Of a stretch of DNA of 64,000 bases, positions 45,107-54,216 are shown in pieces (the first letter of the stretch is position 1; every line of letters starts with the position of its first letter). The stretch is taken from positions 54,312-118,311 of the forward strand of contig DATMAT010000034.1 in NCBI GenBank assembly GCA_035559815.1. The letters are read 5' to 3'. The position numbers and the translations under genes are program-made. Under the pieces are notes generated by a model. That model saw nothing but the letters and a program-made list of their open reading frames with translations, was not told the DNA's origin and did no database searches. Source of the stretch: Thermodesulfobacteriota bacterium. GTDB taxonomy: Bacteria; Desulfobacterota_D; UBA1144; Nemesobacterales; CSP1-2.

Positions 45107-45646
45107 TTATTTAAACTCTAAGCTCTTAAAGTTGCCGGGCCCGAGACCTTGGCTGGTCGTATCATCCAGCGCCTGGCAGTTTGAGATGCAGTTACCAGAG
45201 GTAATCTTCCACTTATTATCCAAGGCAGCCAGGACGTACTGAATTTCTATCTTTCTTTGAACCTGATTCTCAGAGTTAAGGGGTTTGAATTGCACTCCAA
45301 GCTCCGCAACCACAAAAGCCTGGCTGCCCACTATTCTAACTCCCTTGATCTCAAAATCTAGCAAGCTCCAATTGTATTTTTTTACCAGCCCTTGCTCCAT
45401 GGTTATCCGGTAGCTCTCCTTGTCTAAATTGCCGGCGTATCCCGGTGATATGAAGTCATAGGTTTTCACAAAATCCGATTTTCCCAGCGCGTCCAGATAA
45501 CCATCAACAACCTTGGCCGGGGAAGTGGAAGGCAGCTTTAAACCAGACGACGGAGACTTGGAAGCACCGACACAGGCGGATAGCCCCAGAATGAAAGCAA
45601 GAGTAAGGAGAGAAAACAACTTATTACTCGGCATTCGATTATCCAT
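45107..45646 (-). CDS. Putative lipoprotein (NTF2-like/DUF4878-type)
   Basis: About 179 residues from ATG 45646. The N-terminus KLFSLLTLAFILGLSAC is a lipobox signal with Cys as the lipidation site. The mature part (AKVVDGYLDALGKSDFVKTY, then DFEIKGVRIVGSQAFVVAEL) has the size and pattern of a cystatin/NTF2-like periplasmic domain. A C-terminal pair of cysteines (GNCISNCQAL) follows. Start choices are ATG 45646, ATG 45634 or TTG 45694; the first two give a proper signal length. It abuts dapB. Function unknown. Confidence 0.75.
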   Translation of the reverse strand: MDNRMPSNKLFSLLTLAFILGLSACVGASKSPSSGLKLPSTSPAKVVDGYLDALGKSDFVKTYDFISPGYAGNLDKESYRITMEQGLVKKYNWSLLDFEIKGVRIVGSQAFVVAELGVQFKPLNSENQVQRKIEIQYVLAALDNKWKITSGNCISNCQALDDTTSQGLGPGNFKSLEFK

Positions 45647-45769
45647 CGCCTTAAACTCGGCAAATAGGATAAGTGTAATTGGGTCAAATTTCAAGGAAAC
45701 AGATTAACCGGCCTGGGGCATCCCTTTATTTCTTGACAAAGTATGTCTATAGTTGATGCTTTTTACGGT

Positions 45770-46306
45770 ATGAGTGAGCTTCAAGAACCGCGCCCGGTTA
45801 AGCTTATCATCGGTCTTATATACAGCCAGAATGCTAAGATCGATGAATGCATAGAAAGACTCAGGGACAGCTTCGGCGACATCGACTTCATCAGTGACCG
45901 GTTGCCCTTTCAATTTACCTCATACTACGAAGAGGAGATGGGAAAAGACCTTTCCAGAAAAATCATCAGCTTCAGAAAGCTGATAAGGCGGGATGAGTTA
46001 GCGGACATAAAGGTATTCACTACTAAGCTCGAAAGAACCTTTTCCATAACCGGCAAGAGGACAATAAACATAGACCCCGGGTACATAGCCTACGAGCACT
46101 TGATTCTTGCGACGGGAAAGGGATACTATCACCGCCCCTATTTGGGCAAGGGAGTTTATGCAGACTTGACCCTCGTATTCAGGAATAAAGAGTTTCAGAC
46201 ACTGGAATGGACTTATCCCGATTATGGAGGTGAAGACTTGAGAAGGTTATTCAAAGAGTTAAGGGAAAGCTATACCCGGCAACTGGCGAAGGAGCTAGGC
46301 CAATGA
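45770..46306 (+). CDS. DUF4416 family protein
   Basis: About 178 residues from the ATG at 45770 (MSELQEPRPVKLIIGLIYS). Family landmarks are SDRLPFQFTSYYEEEMG, KVFTTKLERTFSITGKRTIN followed by IDPGYIA, and ATGKGYYHRPYLGKGVYADL. The biochemical role is unknown. DUF4416 genes often sit beside yicC, and here the stop overlaps the yicC start by four bases. An upstream ATG at 45743 would add nine residues that do not resemble the family, and TTGACA lies at 45733, so I favour the inner start. Confidence 0.87.
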   Translation: MSELQEPRPVKLIIGLIYSQNAKIDECIERLRDSFGDIDFISDRLPFQFTSYYEEEMGKDLSRKIISFRKLIRRDELADIKVFTTKLERTFSITGKRTINIDPGYIAYEHLILATGKGYYHRPYLGKGVYADLTLVFRNKEFQTLEWTYPDYGGEDLRRLFKELRESYTRQLAKELGQ

Positions 46307-47172
46307 AAAGCATGACCGGGTTTGGAAAAAGCGAAGAGGAGAGCAGCCTGGGGAGAATAGTAATCGAGGCCAGGGCGGAAAACCATAGATTCTTGGACGT
46401 CAATTTCCAGTGTCCTGACACAATCTCGCCGATTGAATCCGACCTAGCCCAGATAGTGAAGAAATCCATAGTACGGGGAAAAGTCCGGGTAACTATTGCC
46501 GCGGAATCATCGAGAAATAAGCTTACGGTCATAAACACAAGCCTGGCCAAGGAGTCACTGAAAACACTGGAAAACTTGAAGCGAGAGCTGGGGATAGAGG
46601 AGGAGACGAAGCTTCACCACCTCCTCATGATAAAAGAATTCTTTTCCTCCGAGGTAAAACCCGCGGCCAACAAAGAAGACTACTCCCGGATAAAAGAAGC
46701 GCTAACCAGGGCTATAGAGAATCTCGACGGGACCAGGGTGTCGGAGGGTAAGAAACTGGAGAGGGACCTTAGACAAAGAATCGGAAAAGTGGAGAAGCTA
46801 ATCGAGCAAGTCAGGAGAAGAAGAAAGAACAACACTAAAGAGGTTCAGGTCAAACTGAAGGAGCGCTTGAGAAAACTCTTAGAGGACACCCCAATTGATG
46901 AGACCCGTTTATACCAAGAGGCTGCTTTACTGGCGGAACGAAGCGATATCACCGAAGAGATAGTCAGACTCAAGGCGCACATCGGTAAGTTCAAGGAAAT
47001 CCTGAAAAAAGAGGGGTCGATCGGGAGGGAGCTCGATTTCCTGCTCCAGGAGATGAATCGTGAAGCCGGTACCATTTCCGCAAAATCCAAGGATGCGGAA
47101 ATCTCACACTTCATAATAGAATTTCGCTCCGAGCTCGAAAAGATGAGAGAGCAGGTGCAAAACGTAGAGTAG
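46303..47172 (+). CDS. yicC: YicC family endoribonuclease
   Basis: A 289-residue YicC: MKSMTGFGKSEEESSLGRI at the N-terminus and the C-terminal DUF1732 block LDFLLQEMNREAGTISAKSK followed by DAEISHFIIEFRSELEKMREQVQN. YicC proteins are RNases acting on small RNAs (for example RyhB in E. coli). In many bacteria gmk and rpoZ follow; here they do not, and rpoZ is 37 kb away. Coupled to the DUF4416 gene by ATGA overlap. Confidence 0.93.
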   Translation: MKSMTGFGKSEEESSLGRIVIEARAENHRFLDVNFQCPDTISPIESDLAQIVKKSIVRGKVRVTIAAESSRNKLTVINTSLAKESLKTLENLKRELGIEEETKLHHLLMIKEFFSSEVKPAANKEDYSRIKEALTRAIENLDGTRVSEGKKLERDLRQRIGKVEKLIEQVRRRRKNNTKEVQVKLKERLRKLLEDTPIDETRLYQEAALLAERSDITEEIVRLKAHIGKFKEILKKEGSIGRELDFLLQEMNREAGTISAKSKDAEISHFIIEFRSELEKMREQVQNVE

Positions 47173-47530
47173 GCCAGAATAAGGCAAACTCCGAGTCACA
47201 AGCATCAAATGACAAACAAATTCAAAATCGCAATGAACCACCCTGCAGCAAGCTGCAGGTATCCGAAAATTTCCCCTCCCTTGATGGGAGGGGATGAAGG
47301 GGAGGGTGAATCACCCCCACTCCTTCGGCTTCGCTCAGGACAAGGCTTAATCCTCCCCCTCTATGGAGGAGGATGGATAACCCTGTGGCAAGCCACAGGG
47401 AATTCTCAAGTTAAAAACATTTTAGGTTTAGAATTTCGAACTTAGGATTTGTTTGAAATTTGTGATTTGAAGTTTGGTTATTGTTTTCCCGGCGTCTTAG
47501 TGTCTTGGTAGCAGTAATGGGAATTTGGCA
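47173..47530. repeat. Spacer made of several dispersed hairpin repeats
   Basis: No gene. At 47234-47274 lies the element shared with 10281-10325 (GGTATCCGAAAATTTCC end). It is followed by CTCCCTTGATGGGAGGGGA, a stretch ending CTCCTTCGGCTTCGCTCAGG, a CCCTCTATGGAGGAGG stem, and CCCTGTGGC/GCCACAGGG at about 47381-47400. The last part (TTTAGAATTTCGAACTTAGG) is another low-complexity family. Confidence 0.65.
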
Positions 47531-49012
47531 TTACTTAACCTCTTTCTCTTTCACTTCACCGTCGGCCGTGAATACCTTTACCTTCCCTTGAACCACAGTC
47601 TCAAGATGTACCGGCCTGGTCCAGATCTTACCTATCTGATTCAGCACATCCTTTGCCCAGTCTAGCTTCAAATCTACCCCCTCATGCCGGTGAACCAGAT
47701 AGATTTCTCCTCGATTCATGTAATTGCCATCTACTACCTCAATGATTGGTCTGCCGCAATTGGTGAGAAGAAATAATAGTTTCTCTTTTATTTTTTTAAA
47801 ATCCCGGCTTTCAATCTCATACATGCTGGTAGAGCGGTTGTAAGCGTAGGTAAAAAGCCCGTGCTCACGACAGAAATCCTCGGTGAGAAATTCGTCGATA
47901 AAGGTAATATCACTATAAAGCCGCCTAACCTCAAAGATCTTTTCTCTCCCCAAGCCCAGCTTTTTGTCCCAGCTTCTTTTCTCTTCGATATCATCGCACT
48001 CTTCGTAGTCCTTCCCAAATTTGCCCTTGTTCCATCTGTCTTCAATATCCCTGAATAGCTCCACCCCCAACTTGTAGGGATTAATGGCCCCAGGGCTGGT
48101 GGCTAGGGTTCCGGAATGGTGGTCGGCATAGTCTATTACCTCTTTATCGGTAACAACCCTCTCCGTTAATAGCTTGGAATGCCAATAGGAAGCCCATCCC
48201 TCGTTCATAATCTTTGTTTGTATCTGCGGGGCGTAGTAATAACTCTCCTCCCTGACCATGGAAAGCACGTCTCTTTGCCACTCCGGGAGCGGGGCATTCT
48301 CCAGGAGGAAAAGAAGCAAATCCCGTTCCGGGGACTCCGGGAAATTTCTCTTCCTGGCTTTTTCCTCCTCGGCTTTTCCTATCTGCCATTCGATAAAATC
48401 GGCCGGGTTTATGTAGTCTTCCAGATATTCACTCGGACTTCGAAGCTTCGGGGAAGTCTTTCTTTCCGATTCATCCTCTTCCAGGACGCTTTTTTTTCCG
48501 CTCCTCCGGTTTATGAAGGTTGAATGAATGTCGATCAGGTCTTCAATCGAGAGACACGCATCTATGAAGCTCTCTACCTCTCCGTATCCGTACTTATCGA
48601 TGTATCGGCGGATTCTTACGGCGTGGTTGGCCATCTCGTCTAGCATTTTTCTGTTGGTACCGGAAAAACAGAAATTGTTCTTGAAGAAATCGGAGTGTCC
48701 GTAGACATGGGCTATCACCAGCTTCTGGTCGATATCGGTATTACCCTTGAGCAGATAAGCATAACAAGGGTCGTTGTTTATGACCATCTCATAGATGCGG
48801 TGTAAGCCGTAGGAGTAGCTCTTTGAGATCCTCTCGTACTCCATGCCAAAACGCCAGTGTGGGTATCTAACCGGAAACCCACCGTAGGAGGCGAGCATGT
48901 TCATCTCCTCGAAATCAATCACCTCGAAAATGACCTCGAAGAAATCAAGCCCGTATTCGAGGGCATGTTGCTTTATGACATCTACGTAGTTTTGTAGTTC
49001 GGAAGAAAGCAT
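47531..49012 (-). CDS. SpoVR family protein (YcgB-like)
   Basis: A 493-residue SpoVR protein: GLDFFEVIFEVIDFEEMNML, RYPHWRFGMEYERISKSYSY and YEMVINNDPCYAYLLKGN are the family's conserved N-terminal blocks. VIAHVYGHSDFFKNNFCF and MNEGWASYWHSKLLT follow. The family was first linked to spore cortex in Bacillus but is widespread with PrkA and YeaH; exact function is unknown. Last gene of prkA-DUF444-spoVR, sharing one base with the DUF444 stop. This operon is RpoS- or nitrogen-stress-controlled in enterics; control here is not visible. Confidence 0.95.
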   Translation of the reverse strand: MLSSELQNYVDVIKQHALEYGLDFFEVIFEVIDFEEMNMLASYGGFPVRYPHWRFGMEYERISKSYSYGLHRIYEMVINNDPCYAYLLKGNTDIDQKLVIAHVYGHSDFFKNNFCFSGTNRKMLDEMANHAVRIRRYIDKYGYGEVESFIDACLSIEDLIDIHSTFINRRSGKKSVLEEDESERKTSPKLRSPSEYLEDYINPADFIEWQIGKAEEEKARKRNFPESPERDLLLFLLENAPLPEWQRDVLSMVREESYYYAPQIQTKIMNEGWASYWHSKLLTERVVTDKEVIDYADHHSGTLATSPGAINPYKLGVELFRDIEDRWNKGKFGKDYEECDDIEEKRSWDKKLGLGREKIFEVRRLYSDITFIDEFLTEDFCREHGLFTYAYNRSTSMYEIESRDFKKIKEKLLFLLTNCGRPIIEVVDGNYMNRGEIYLVHRHEGVDLKLDWAKDVLNQIGKIWTRPVHLETVVQGKVKVFTADGEVKEKEVK

Positions 49013-50175
49013 TACCTGCCCTTTCCCAGGAACTGTTTTATGGAATCGTATATCGCTTCTTTGTCCGGAATCTTCGATAAAACTAGGTTCTCCTTCTGGC
49101 CCAGGTTATCTTCCAAGTCATAGTAAAATTGCCCGCTCCCATAGGGGCTTTCCACCTGTCCATAGCAGAAAAGATTGACCGAGGGTAAAAAGGCTTCTTC
49201 CAGTATTTCGATACATTCGTGTGTATCATCACGTGACCAATTGTCCCCGTCTGAAAAATGAAATATATATATATTCCACTCATCGGGGGGATAGTGCTCG
49301 TCGATGATCTTGCGGCAGAGCTTGTACGCCGAGGATATTATGGTCCCGCCGCTTTCCCGGATACGGAAAAAGACATCACGATCAACCTCATGCGCCACGG
49401 CGTCGTGGACGATATACCTGGTATCCACGCCCTTATACTGGTGCTTGAGCCAGGTATCTATCCAGAAGGATTCCACCCGCACTATTTCCTTCTGCTCACT
49501 ACCCATCGAGCCGCTCACATCCATCATATAGATCACTGCAGCGTTGAAAGCGGGCTCCTCCACTGGCTCTCTCGACTTATAGCGCTTGTCCTCGGAGGTG
49601 GGAATTATCACCGGGTTCTCCGGGTCGTAGGAGCCGGCTATGATCTGGCGTTTAAGGGCTTCTTTAAAAGTACGCTTCAAATGTTTTAGGGACTCGGGAC
49701 CGGTAGTGTGGATATTGGTGTACCGCCCGGTATAGCTCTTTATGTTTCTCCTACCACGCGGCTCTACATTCGGTAGCTCTAGCTCCTCCCCCAAAATCCT
49801 GGCGATTTCGTCGAGGGTGAGTTCGACCTCCAGTATATGCGCCCCCGGTTGATTCCCGGCATGCCTGTCTCCGTCCGTCTCACCGATAGCAACGGGAGTC
49901 CCCTCCTCCCCTTCACCCTGCCCTACCCCGCCGGTCTTCTGGGGCGAATGGACGAAATGAGGTATTTCTATTTGCGGAACGGGGATGCTCACCAGGTCTT
50001 TCCCCTTTTTCCCGATAAGCTCGGAATGAACGATGTACTTCCTCAGATTCTCCCGGATTTTTCCCCTCACGATTTCTCTGAAGCGGCCCCAGTCTTGTTC
50101 AATCTTGAGGATCAATTCCCTCTCCTTCCTTCGATCAGGAATAACCTTCCACTGCCCAAAAATGTAGGGGTTCAA
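49012..50175 (-). CDS. DUF444 family protein with VWA domain (YeaH/YhbH-like)
   Basis: A 387-residue protein. An N-terminal basic region ([19 protein letters not shown]) leads to a Gly/Glu-rich linker and [21 protein letters not shown]-terminal von Willebrand A domain has the [15 protein letters not shown]. It is the middle gene of the PrkA stress operon and may bridge kinase and SpoVR. The called start is a TTG at 50175 inside a perfect 32-nt palindrome (50162-50193). No better in-frame ATG exists nearby, so the repeat either supplies the initiation region or has replaced the native start. N-terminal residues MNPYIFG derive from the palindrome. Confidence 0.9.
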   Translation of the reverse strand: MNPYIFGQWKVIPDRRKERELILKIEQDWGRFREIVRGKIRENLRKYIVHSELIGKKGKDLVSIPVPQIEIPHFVHSPQKTGGVGQGEGEEGTPVAIGETDGDRHAGNQPGAHILEVELTLDEIARILGEELELPNVEPRGRRNIKSYTGRYTNIHTTGPESLKHLKRTFKEALKRQIIAGSYDPENPVIIPTSEDKRYKSREPVEEPAFNAAVIYMMDVSGSMGSEQKEIVRVESFWIDTWLKHQYKGVDTRYIVHDAVAHEVDRDVFFRIRESGGTIISSAYKLCRKIIDEHYPPDEWNIYIFHFSDGDNWSRDDTHECIEILEEAFLPSVNLFCYGQVESPYGSGQFYYDLEDNLGQKENLVLSKIPDKEAIYDSIKQFLGKGR

Positions 50176-50193
50176 AATTTTGAACCCCTACAT
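50162..50193. repeat. Perfect 32-nt palindrome over the DUF444 start
   Basis: ATGTAGGGGTTCAAAA and its exact complement TTTTGAACCCCTACAT. The outer part GTAGGGG/CCCCTAC matches the feet of the other GTAG palindromes. It lies between the prkA stop and the DUF444 coding region and overlaps the latter's first codons. Confidence 0.9.
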
Positions 50194-50197
50194 TCCC

Positions 50198-52282
50198 CTA
50201 TTTCCTGCGTTCTCTATAATCCTTTATGTCCCCACGGGCAAATATACTGGCCACGTAGGTAAGGACGTCCGTCGCACATGATTCACAGTAGTCATAGTCG
50301 CGGATAAGCCTGCTCTTGACGATTTCTATCTTTTCTTGCGTGGCTTTGTCCACGACGTTGGTTACCAGGCTGGTGAGTTTGATCGAATCCTTCTGGTCTT
50401 CGAACAACTTGAGCTCCAGAGCGCGCCTGAGTCTCTCGTTAGACCGGTAGTCGAATCTCTTGCCCTCGAGCGCCAGGGCGGCAATGTAATTCATGATCTC
50501 CCTCCGGAAATCATCCTTCCTGGACTCGGGGATGTCTATTTTCTCCTCGATAGAACGCATGAGCCTCTCGTCCGGCTCCTCGTCTTCGTCGGTGAACAGG
50601 TTCTTGACCTTCTCCCTACGGACGTAGGCTTTCACGTTATCGATATAGTTGGCGCATAACCTGGCGATTGATTCCTCGTCGGCGGCAATGGCCCGCTGAA
50701 CCTCGTTCTTGATTATCTCTTCATACTCCTGTCTTACCAGGGTGAGAAGCTCTTTATATCGCCTCCTCTGGGACTCGTTGGAAATAAGCGAGTGATGAGC
50801 CAGTCCGCTTTCGATCTCGCTCATGACCATGAAGGGATTCACGCATTTCTTGCTCAAATCGCTAACCAGGGCGTTCGAGATTTTATCCTGGATATATCTC
50901 GGTGAAATACCCTCCATCGCCTCCCGTTCCGTCTCCTTCTTCAGTTCCCTTATCGTATCTTCGGTAAAGCCGGGAATCACGCTTCCGTCGTAGAGCTTCA
51001 GCTTCTGCATGAGGGTAATTCCGGCCTTCTTCGGCTCTTCCAAGCGGGTGAGTACCGCCCACATAGCGGCGATTTCCAGCGTGTGAGGGGCGATGTGTTT
51101 ACCCTTTATCCTGTCGGAATTGAAATCCCTTCGGTAAATCTTTATTTCGTCGGAAAGCTTGGTTATGTAGGGAATGTCGATCTTTATGGTACGGTCCCGG
51201 AGGGCCTCCATGTATTCATTATTGACCAGCTTTTTATACTCCGGCTCGTTTGTGTGTCCAATTATCGCCTCATCTACATCTACCTGGGCGAATTTCTTGG
51301 GCTTGATCTTGTGCTCCTGGGTGGCTCCGAGTAGGTCATAAAGAAACGCCACGTCCAGTTTCAGGATCTCGATGAATTCGACGATGCCTCGATTGGCCAC
51401 GTTCAGTTCCCCGTCAAAATTGAATGCCCGGGGGTCGGAATCGGACCCGAATAAGGCTATTTTTCGGTAATTTATATCCCCGGTCAGCTCGGTTGAGTCC
51501 TGGTTTTTCTCGTCCTTGGGCTGGAAGGTCCCTATCCCAATTCTATCCATTTCCGAGAATATTAATCTTTTGACCCTCACATGGGAAACGACCTTCTCCC
51601 AGTCACCCATGTATTTCTCCATGAGCTGATTGTAGTAAAACCTGCATACCGGACAAAGGTCTCCCTCTATCCTCAAATATTCCTCGTCGTCTTTTCCGCG
51701 ATTTATCTCCGAGAGAATCCTCTCTCTTACGCTGGACGGGACCAAACGGAGTGGCTCCTCGTGCATGGGGCAATCTACTTTCTCCGTCGAGCCGTTTTCG
51801 TTCTCCACCAGCCAATAAAATGAATATATAGCTCCCTCCGGAGTCTTAGTATATTCTTCCAGTCCGTGCTTGAAGAGCCGGACGATAGTGCTCTTCGAAC
51901 TCCCCACCGGGCCGTGGAGAAGAATAATTCGTCTTTCCGGGCCGTAGCCCCGCGCCGCCGCTTTTATCACGTCGACCAGTTTCATGAGATATCTGTCCAG
52001 CCCGAATATGGCATCTCTCCCGTGGGAAATCGGGTCATCGAAGAATTTATAATGTATTAGTTTCTGCTTGAACTCGGTGTATTCTTCCGTTCCATAGGAA
52101 GTGATCATATCGTAAATCCTCTGAAACGCCGTCCGAACAACCTTTGGGTTTTGATAGACCAAATTGAGATAATCATCAAAGCTTCCTTCCCAATGGAGCT
52201 CCTGAAATCTTCCGGGGTGAAGTGATTCTTTAATTATAGAAGCGAGCTTACTTCTTTCTCTTCCTTCTACCTCTTCTTTCAT
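50198..52282 (-). CDS. prkA: PrkA family serine protein kinase/AAA+ protein
   Basis: A 694-residue PrkA. The N-terminal AAA domain has Walker [32 protein letters not shown] and [12 protein letters not shown] are family blocks, with a [20 protein letters not shown] cysteine pair. [20 protein letters not shown] and [18 protein letters not shown] complete the ATPase part, and a long helical kinase-type C-terminus follows. First gene of the operon with DUF444 and SpoVR. A Shine-Dalgarno AAGGGGGGTG lies eight bases before the ATG. Role: stress-linked kinase or protease regulator at stationary phase. Confidence 0.95.
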   Translation of the reverse strand: MKEEVEGRERSKLASIIKESLHPGRFQELHWEGSFDDYLNLVYQNPKVVRTAFQRIYDMITSYGTEEYTEFKQKLIHYKFFDDPISHGRDAIFGLDRYLMKLVDVIKAAARGYGPERRIILLHGPVGSSKSTIVRLFKHGLEEYTKTPEGAIYSFYWLVENENGSTEKVDCPMHEEPLRLVPSSVRERILSEINRGKDDEEYLRIEGDLCPVCRFYYNQLMEKYMGDWEKVVSHVRVKRLIFSEMDRIGIGTFQPKDEKNQDSTELTGDINYRKIALFGSDSDPRAFNFDGELNVANRGIVEFIEILKLDVAFLYDLLGATQEHKIKPKKFAQVDVDEAIIGHTNEPEYKKLVNNEYMEALRDRTIKIDIPYITKLSDEIKIYRRDFNSDRIKGKHIAPHTLEIAAMWAVLTRLEEPKKAGITLMQKLKLYDGSVIPGFTEDTIRELKKETEREAMEGISPRYIQDKISNALVSDLSKKCVNPFMVMSEIESGLAHHSLISNESQRRRYKELLTLVRQEYEEIIKNEVQRAIAADEESIARLCANYIDNVKAYVRREKVKNLFTDEDEEPDERLMRSIEEKIDIPESRKDDFRREIMNYIAALALEGKRFDYRSNERLRRALELKLFEDQKDSIKLTSLVTNVVDKATQEKIEIVKSRLIRDYDYCESCATDVLTYVASIFARGDIKDYRERRK

Positions 52283-52638
52283 TTTGAATACACCCCCCTT
52301 AACACTTTTTTATCGAAAAGAAGTCATAAAAATAGAAATAAATATATAAAATAGAAACGGACAAATAATAAATTAAGTAGAATCTCTTTTTTGTTACTAC
52401 TTTTGTACCGCCCGTTATCGACATCATTCTTTTGACAAAGAACGTTCAGGGCTACTCATTCAAGAATCAATAAAAGTATAAAGAGCCAGCTAAGACATTG
52501 TCAATACTTTTTATGCTTATATACCCACTCGACGATAATTAGATAATTTTCTTTGACGTAAAATCTGACCGATATCCTCGTAGGAACAGCTCTAACAATG
52601 GCTGGCTGTGTCCACTTTCCCACCATAACGAAAGAAGG
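52283..52638. other. Divergent promoter region between prkA and sucD
   Basis: AT-rich spacer with no gene and no sucC remnant. It must hold the prkA promoter on the minus strand; no confident motif was identified. Confidence 0.4.
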
Positions 52639-52667
52639 TTGAAACCACAACGGCGCTATGTTATGAT
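52639..52667 (+). promoter_or_regulatory. Sigma-70-type promoter for sucD
   Basis: TTGAAA (52639-52644), a 17-base spacer and TATGAT (52662-52667) lie about 54 bases before the sucD ATG. Confidence 0.7.
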
Positions 52668-52720
52668 TCCGCACCTATTCAAATAACTGCCGAAAAACCG
52701 TACACAAGGAGCGGAAGGAA

Positions 52721-53590
52721 ATGAGTATTCTCGTGAACAAGAATACCAAGGTAGTGGTTCAAGGAATCACCGGAAGCGCCGGACTTTTTCACGCCACTCA
52801 GTGTCGTGAATATGGAACAAAAATAGTCGGAGGCGTCACGCCGGGCAAAGGAGGGACAGAGATAGAAGGTTTTCCGGTTTTTAACACGGTTTCGGAAGCG
52901 GTGAAAGAAACCAGTGCGAATACGTCTCTCATATTCGTTCCCGCACCGTTCGCCATGGATGCCATTGTTGAGGCAGTAGACGCCGGGATCAAGCTGGTTA
53001 TCTGTATAACCGAAGGCATACCCACCATGGATATGATAAAGGTAAAAAAATACATGGAAGGAAAACGAGCAAGGTTAATTGGTCCGAACTGCCCCGGTGT
53101 TATGACGCCGGGCGAAGCAAAAGTAGGAATCATGCCCGGATACATTCATCTTCCGGGGAGAATAGGGATAATCTCTCGGAGTGGAACCTTAACCTACGAA
53201 GCAGTATGGCAATTAACCAACCTGGGTATAGGTCAGTCGACAAGCGTAGGAATAGGCGGAGACCCGATTGTCGGCTCCAGCTTCATCGACATCCTAAAAC
53301 TGTTCGAGAAGGATAAAGACACGGATGCAGTAGTGCTGATAGGAGAAATCGGTGGAAGCGCCGAAGAAGATGCGGCCGCTTTCATTAAAAAGAGCTTCAG
53401 TAAGCCGGTGGTAGCGTTCATTGCCGGGGCAACAGCCCCAAAAGGAAAGAGAATGGGCCATGCCGGCGCTATAATTTCAGGCAGTTCCGGCACGGCAGCA
53501 GACAAAAGGGCGGCTTTAGAACGCGCCGGGGTAAAGGTTTGTCCAAGCCCGGCTGAGATTGGAGAGACGCTGAGGCAGGCAATCAGTTGA
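52721..53590 (+). CDS. sucD: Succinyl-CoA synthetase alpha subunit
   Basis: A 289-residue Suc[21 protein letters not shown] (CoA loop), [40 protein letters not shown], and [20 protein letters not shown] with the phosphorylated His. It interconverts succinyl-CoA and succinate with substrate-level phosphorylation. The beta-subunit gene sucC, usually directly upstream, is absent; the gene has its own promoter and an AAGGAGCGGAAGG Shine-Dalgarno. A related acyl-CoA synthetase alpha chain is the alternative, but identity to SucD looks strong. Confidence 0.93.
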   Translation: MSILVNKNTKVVVQGITGSAGLFHATQCREYGTKIVGGVTPGKGGTEIEGFPVFNTVSEAVKETSANTSLIFVPAPFAMDAIVEAVDAGIKLVICITEGIPTMDMIKVKKYMEGKRARLIGPNCPGVMTPGEAKVGIMPGYIHLPGRIGIISRSGTLTYEAVWQLTNLGIGQSTSVGIGGDPIVGSSFIDILKLFEKDKDTDAVVLIGEIGGSAEEDAAAFIKKSFSKPVVAFIAGATAPKGKRMGHAGAIISGSSGTAADKRAALERAGVKVCPSPAEIGETLRQAIS

Positions 53591-53829
53591 GAGGAGTTCG
53601 CCCTTCGACTAGCCCAGGACGAACGGGTTTGTTCTATTTTATAAAGCTTTTTCAGCGGATTTAAATCCGCTCATACTGAGCAAGTATGAATATAAAACGA
53701 AGGAGTTTCCCTTAGACATTGCTCTGAACAGGCTTTCCCCGTCGAGTAGAAAGGATGAAATTATTTCTCTGCGCTCAAAGGGGAAAGAAGTTACTCATTT
53801 CAGAAACATAGTGGAAGTAACTATCATGC
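53591..53829. repeat. Composite repeat, short copy, with AGCGGAT hairpin
   Basis: Begins GAGGAGTTCGCCCTTCGACT and GGACGAACGGGTTTGTTC as in the elements at 6184 and 12302, then a hairpin AGCGGATTTAAATCCGCT (53654-53671). Like the other two copies it directly follows the stop of a + strand gene. Confidence 0.7.
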
Positions 53830-54000
53830 TCACCCAAGCTTTACCGCTTCCTCGATGAGCATAATCGGGATATCGTCCTTGATGGGATATAAGAGCTTGC
53901 ACTGGTCGCAGATCAGACCAGAGCCGTCCTGGTTTAATCGGATATCCCCCTTGCACTTGGGACAGGCAAGTATCTCCAGTAACTTTTCGTCTATGGGCAT
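53830..54000 (-). CDS. Trm112-like zinc-ribbon protein (UPF0434/YcaR)
   Basis: A 56-residue protein: MPIDEKLLEILACPKCKGDI, then RLNQDGSGLICDQCKLLYPI and KDDIPIMLIEEAVKLG. Two CxxC pairs (CPKC and CDQC) make the zinc ribbon, and YPIKDDIPIML is the family's C-terminal motif. Trm112 proteins stabilise methyltransferases in eukaryotes and archaea; bacterial single-domain members often lie near lipid A or sugar genes. Here it is downstream of a sugar-nucleotide epimerase on the same strand, 216 bases away with a repeat between. Confidence 0.9.
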   Translation of the reverse strand: MPIDEKLLEILACPKCKGDIRLNQDGSGLICDQCKLLYPIKDDIPIMLIEEAVKLG

Positions 54001-54047
54001 TTTCAACTCCGTTGACCTTATCTTGGTTTTTTACATTTGCCATCCCC

Positions 54048-54150
54048 GTCTTGACAAACTGGATTCCCACTTCCGTGGGAATGACCAATCAGAGGATTCA
54101 CGCTTAAACTTGTACCCGCATGTACCAAGCGGGTAACTTGCGGGAATGAC
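54048..54150. repeat. CTGGATTCCCACTTCCGTGG-type inverted repeats
   Basis: Contains CTGGATTCCCACTTCCGTGG plus GAATGACC, and a second hairpin made by ACCCGCATGTACCAAGCGGGT ending in CGGGAATGAC. The same type occurs at 34377-34447 and 55318-55387. Confidence 0.65.
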
Positions 54151-54216
54151 ATAAAGATATTCGTAAATTTAGTAATTCGAAAATATCTTCCCTTGATTGT
54201 AAGTACAAGAGATTGG

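Noticed and set aside
53795..54088. 97-codon minus-strand frame
   Set aside because: Overlaps the Trm112-like gene in another frame; the zinc-ribbon frame at 53830-54000 has the real motifs.
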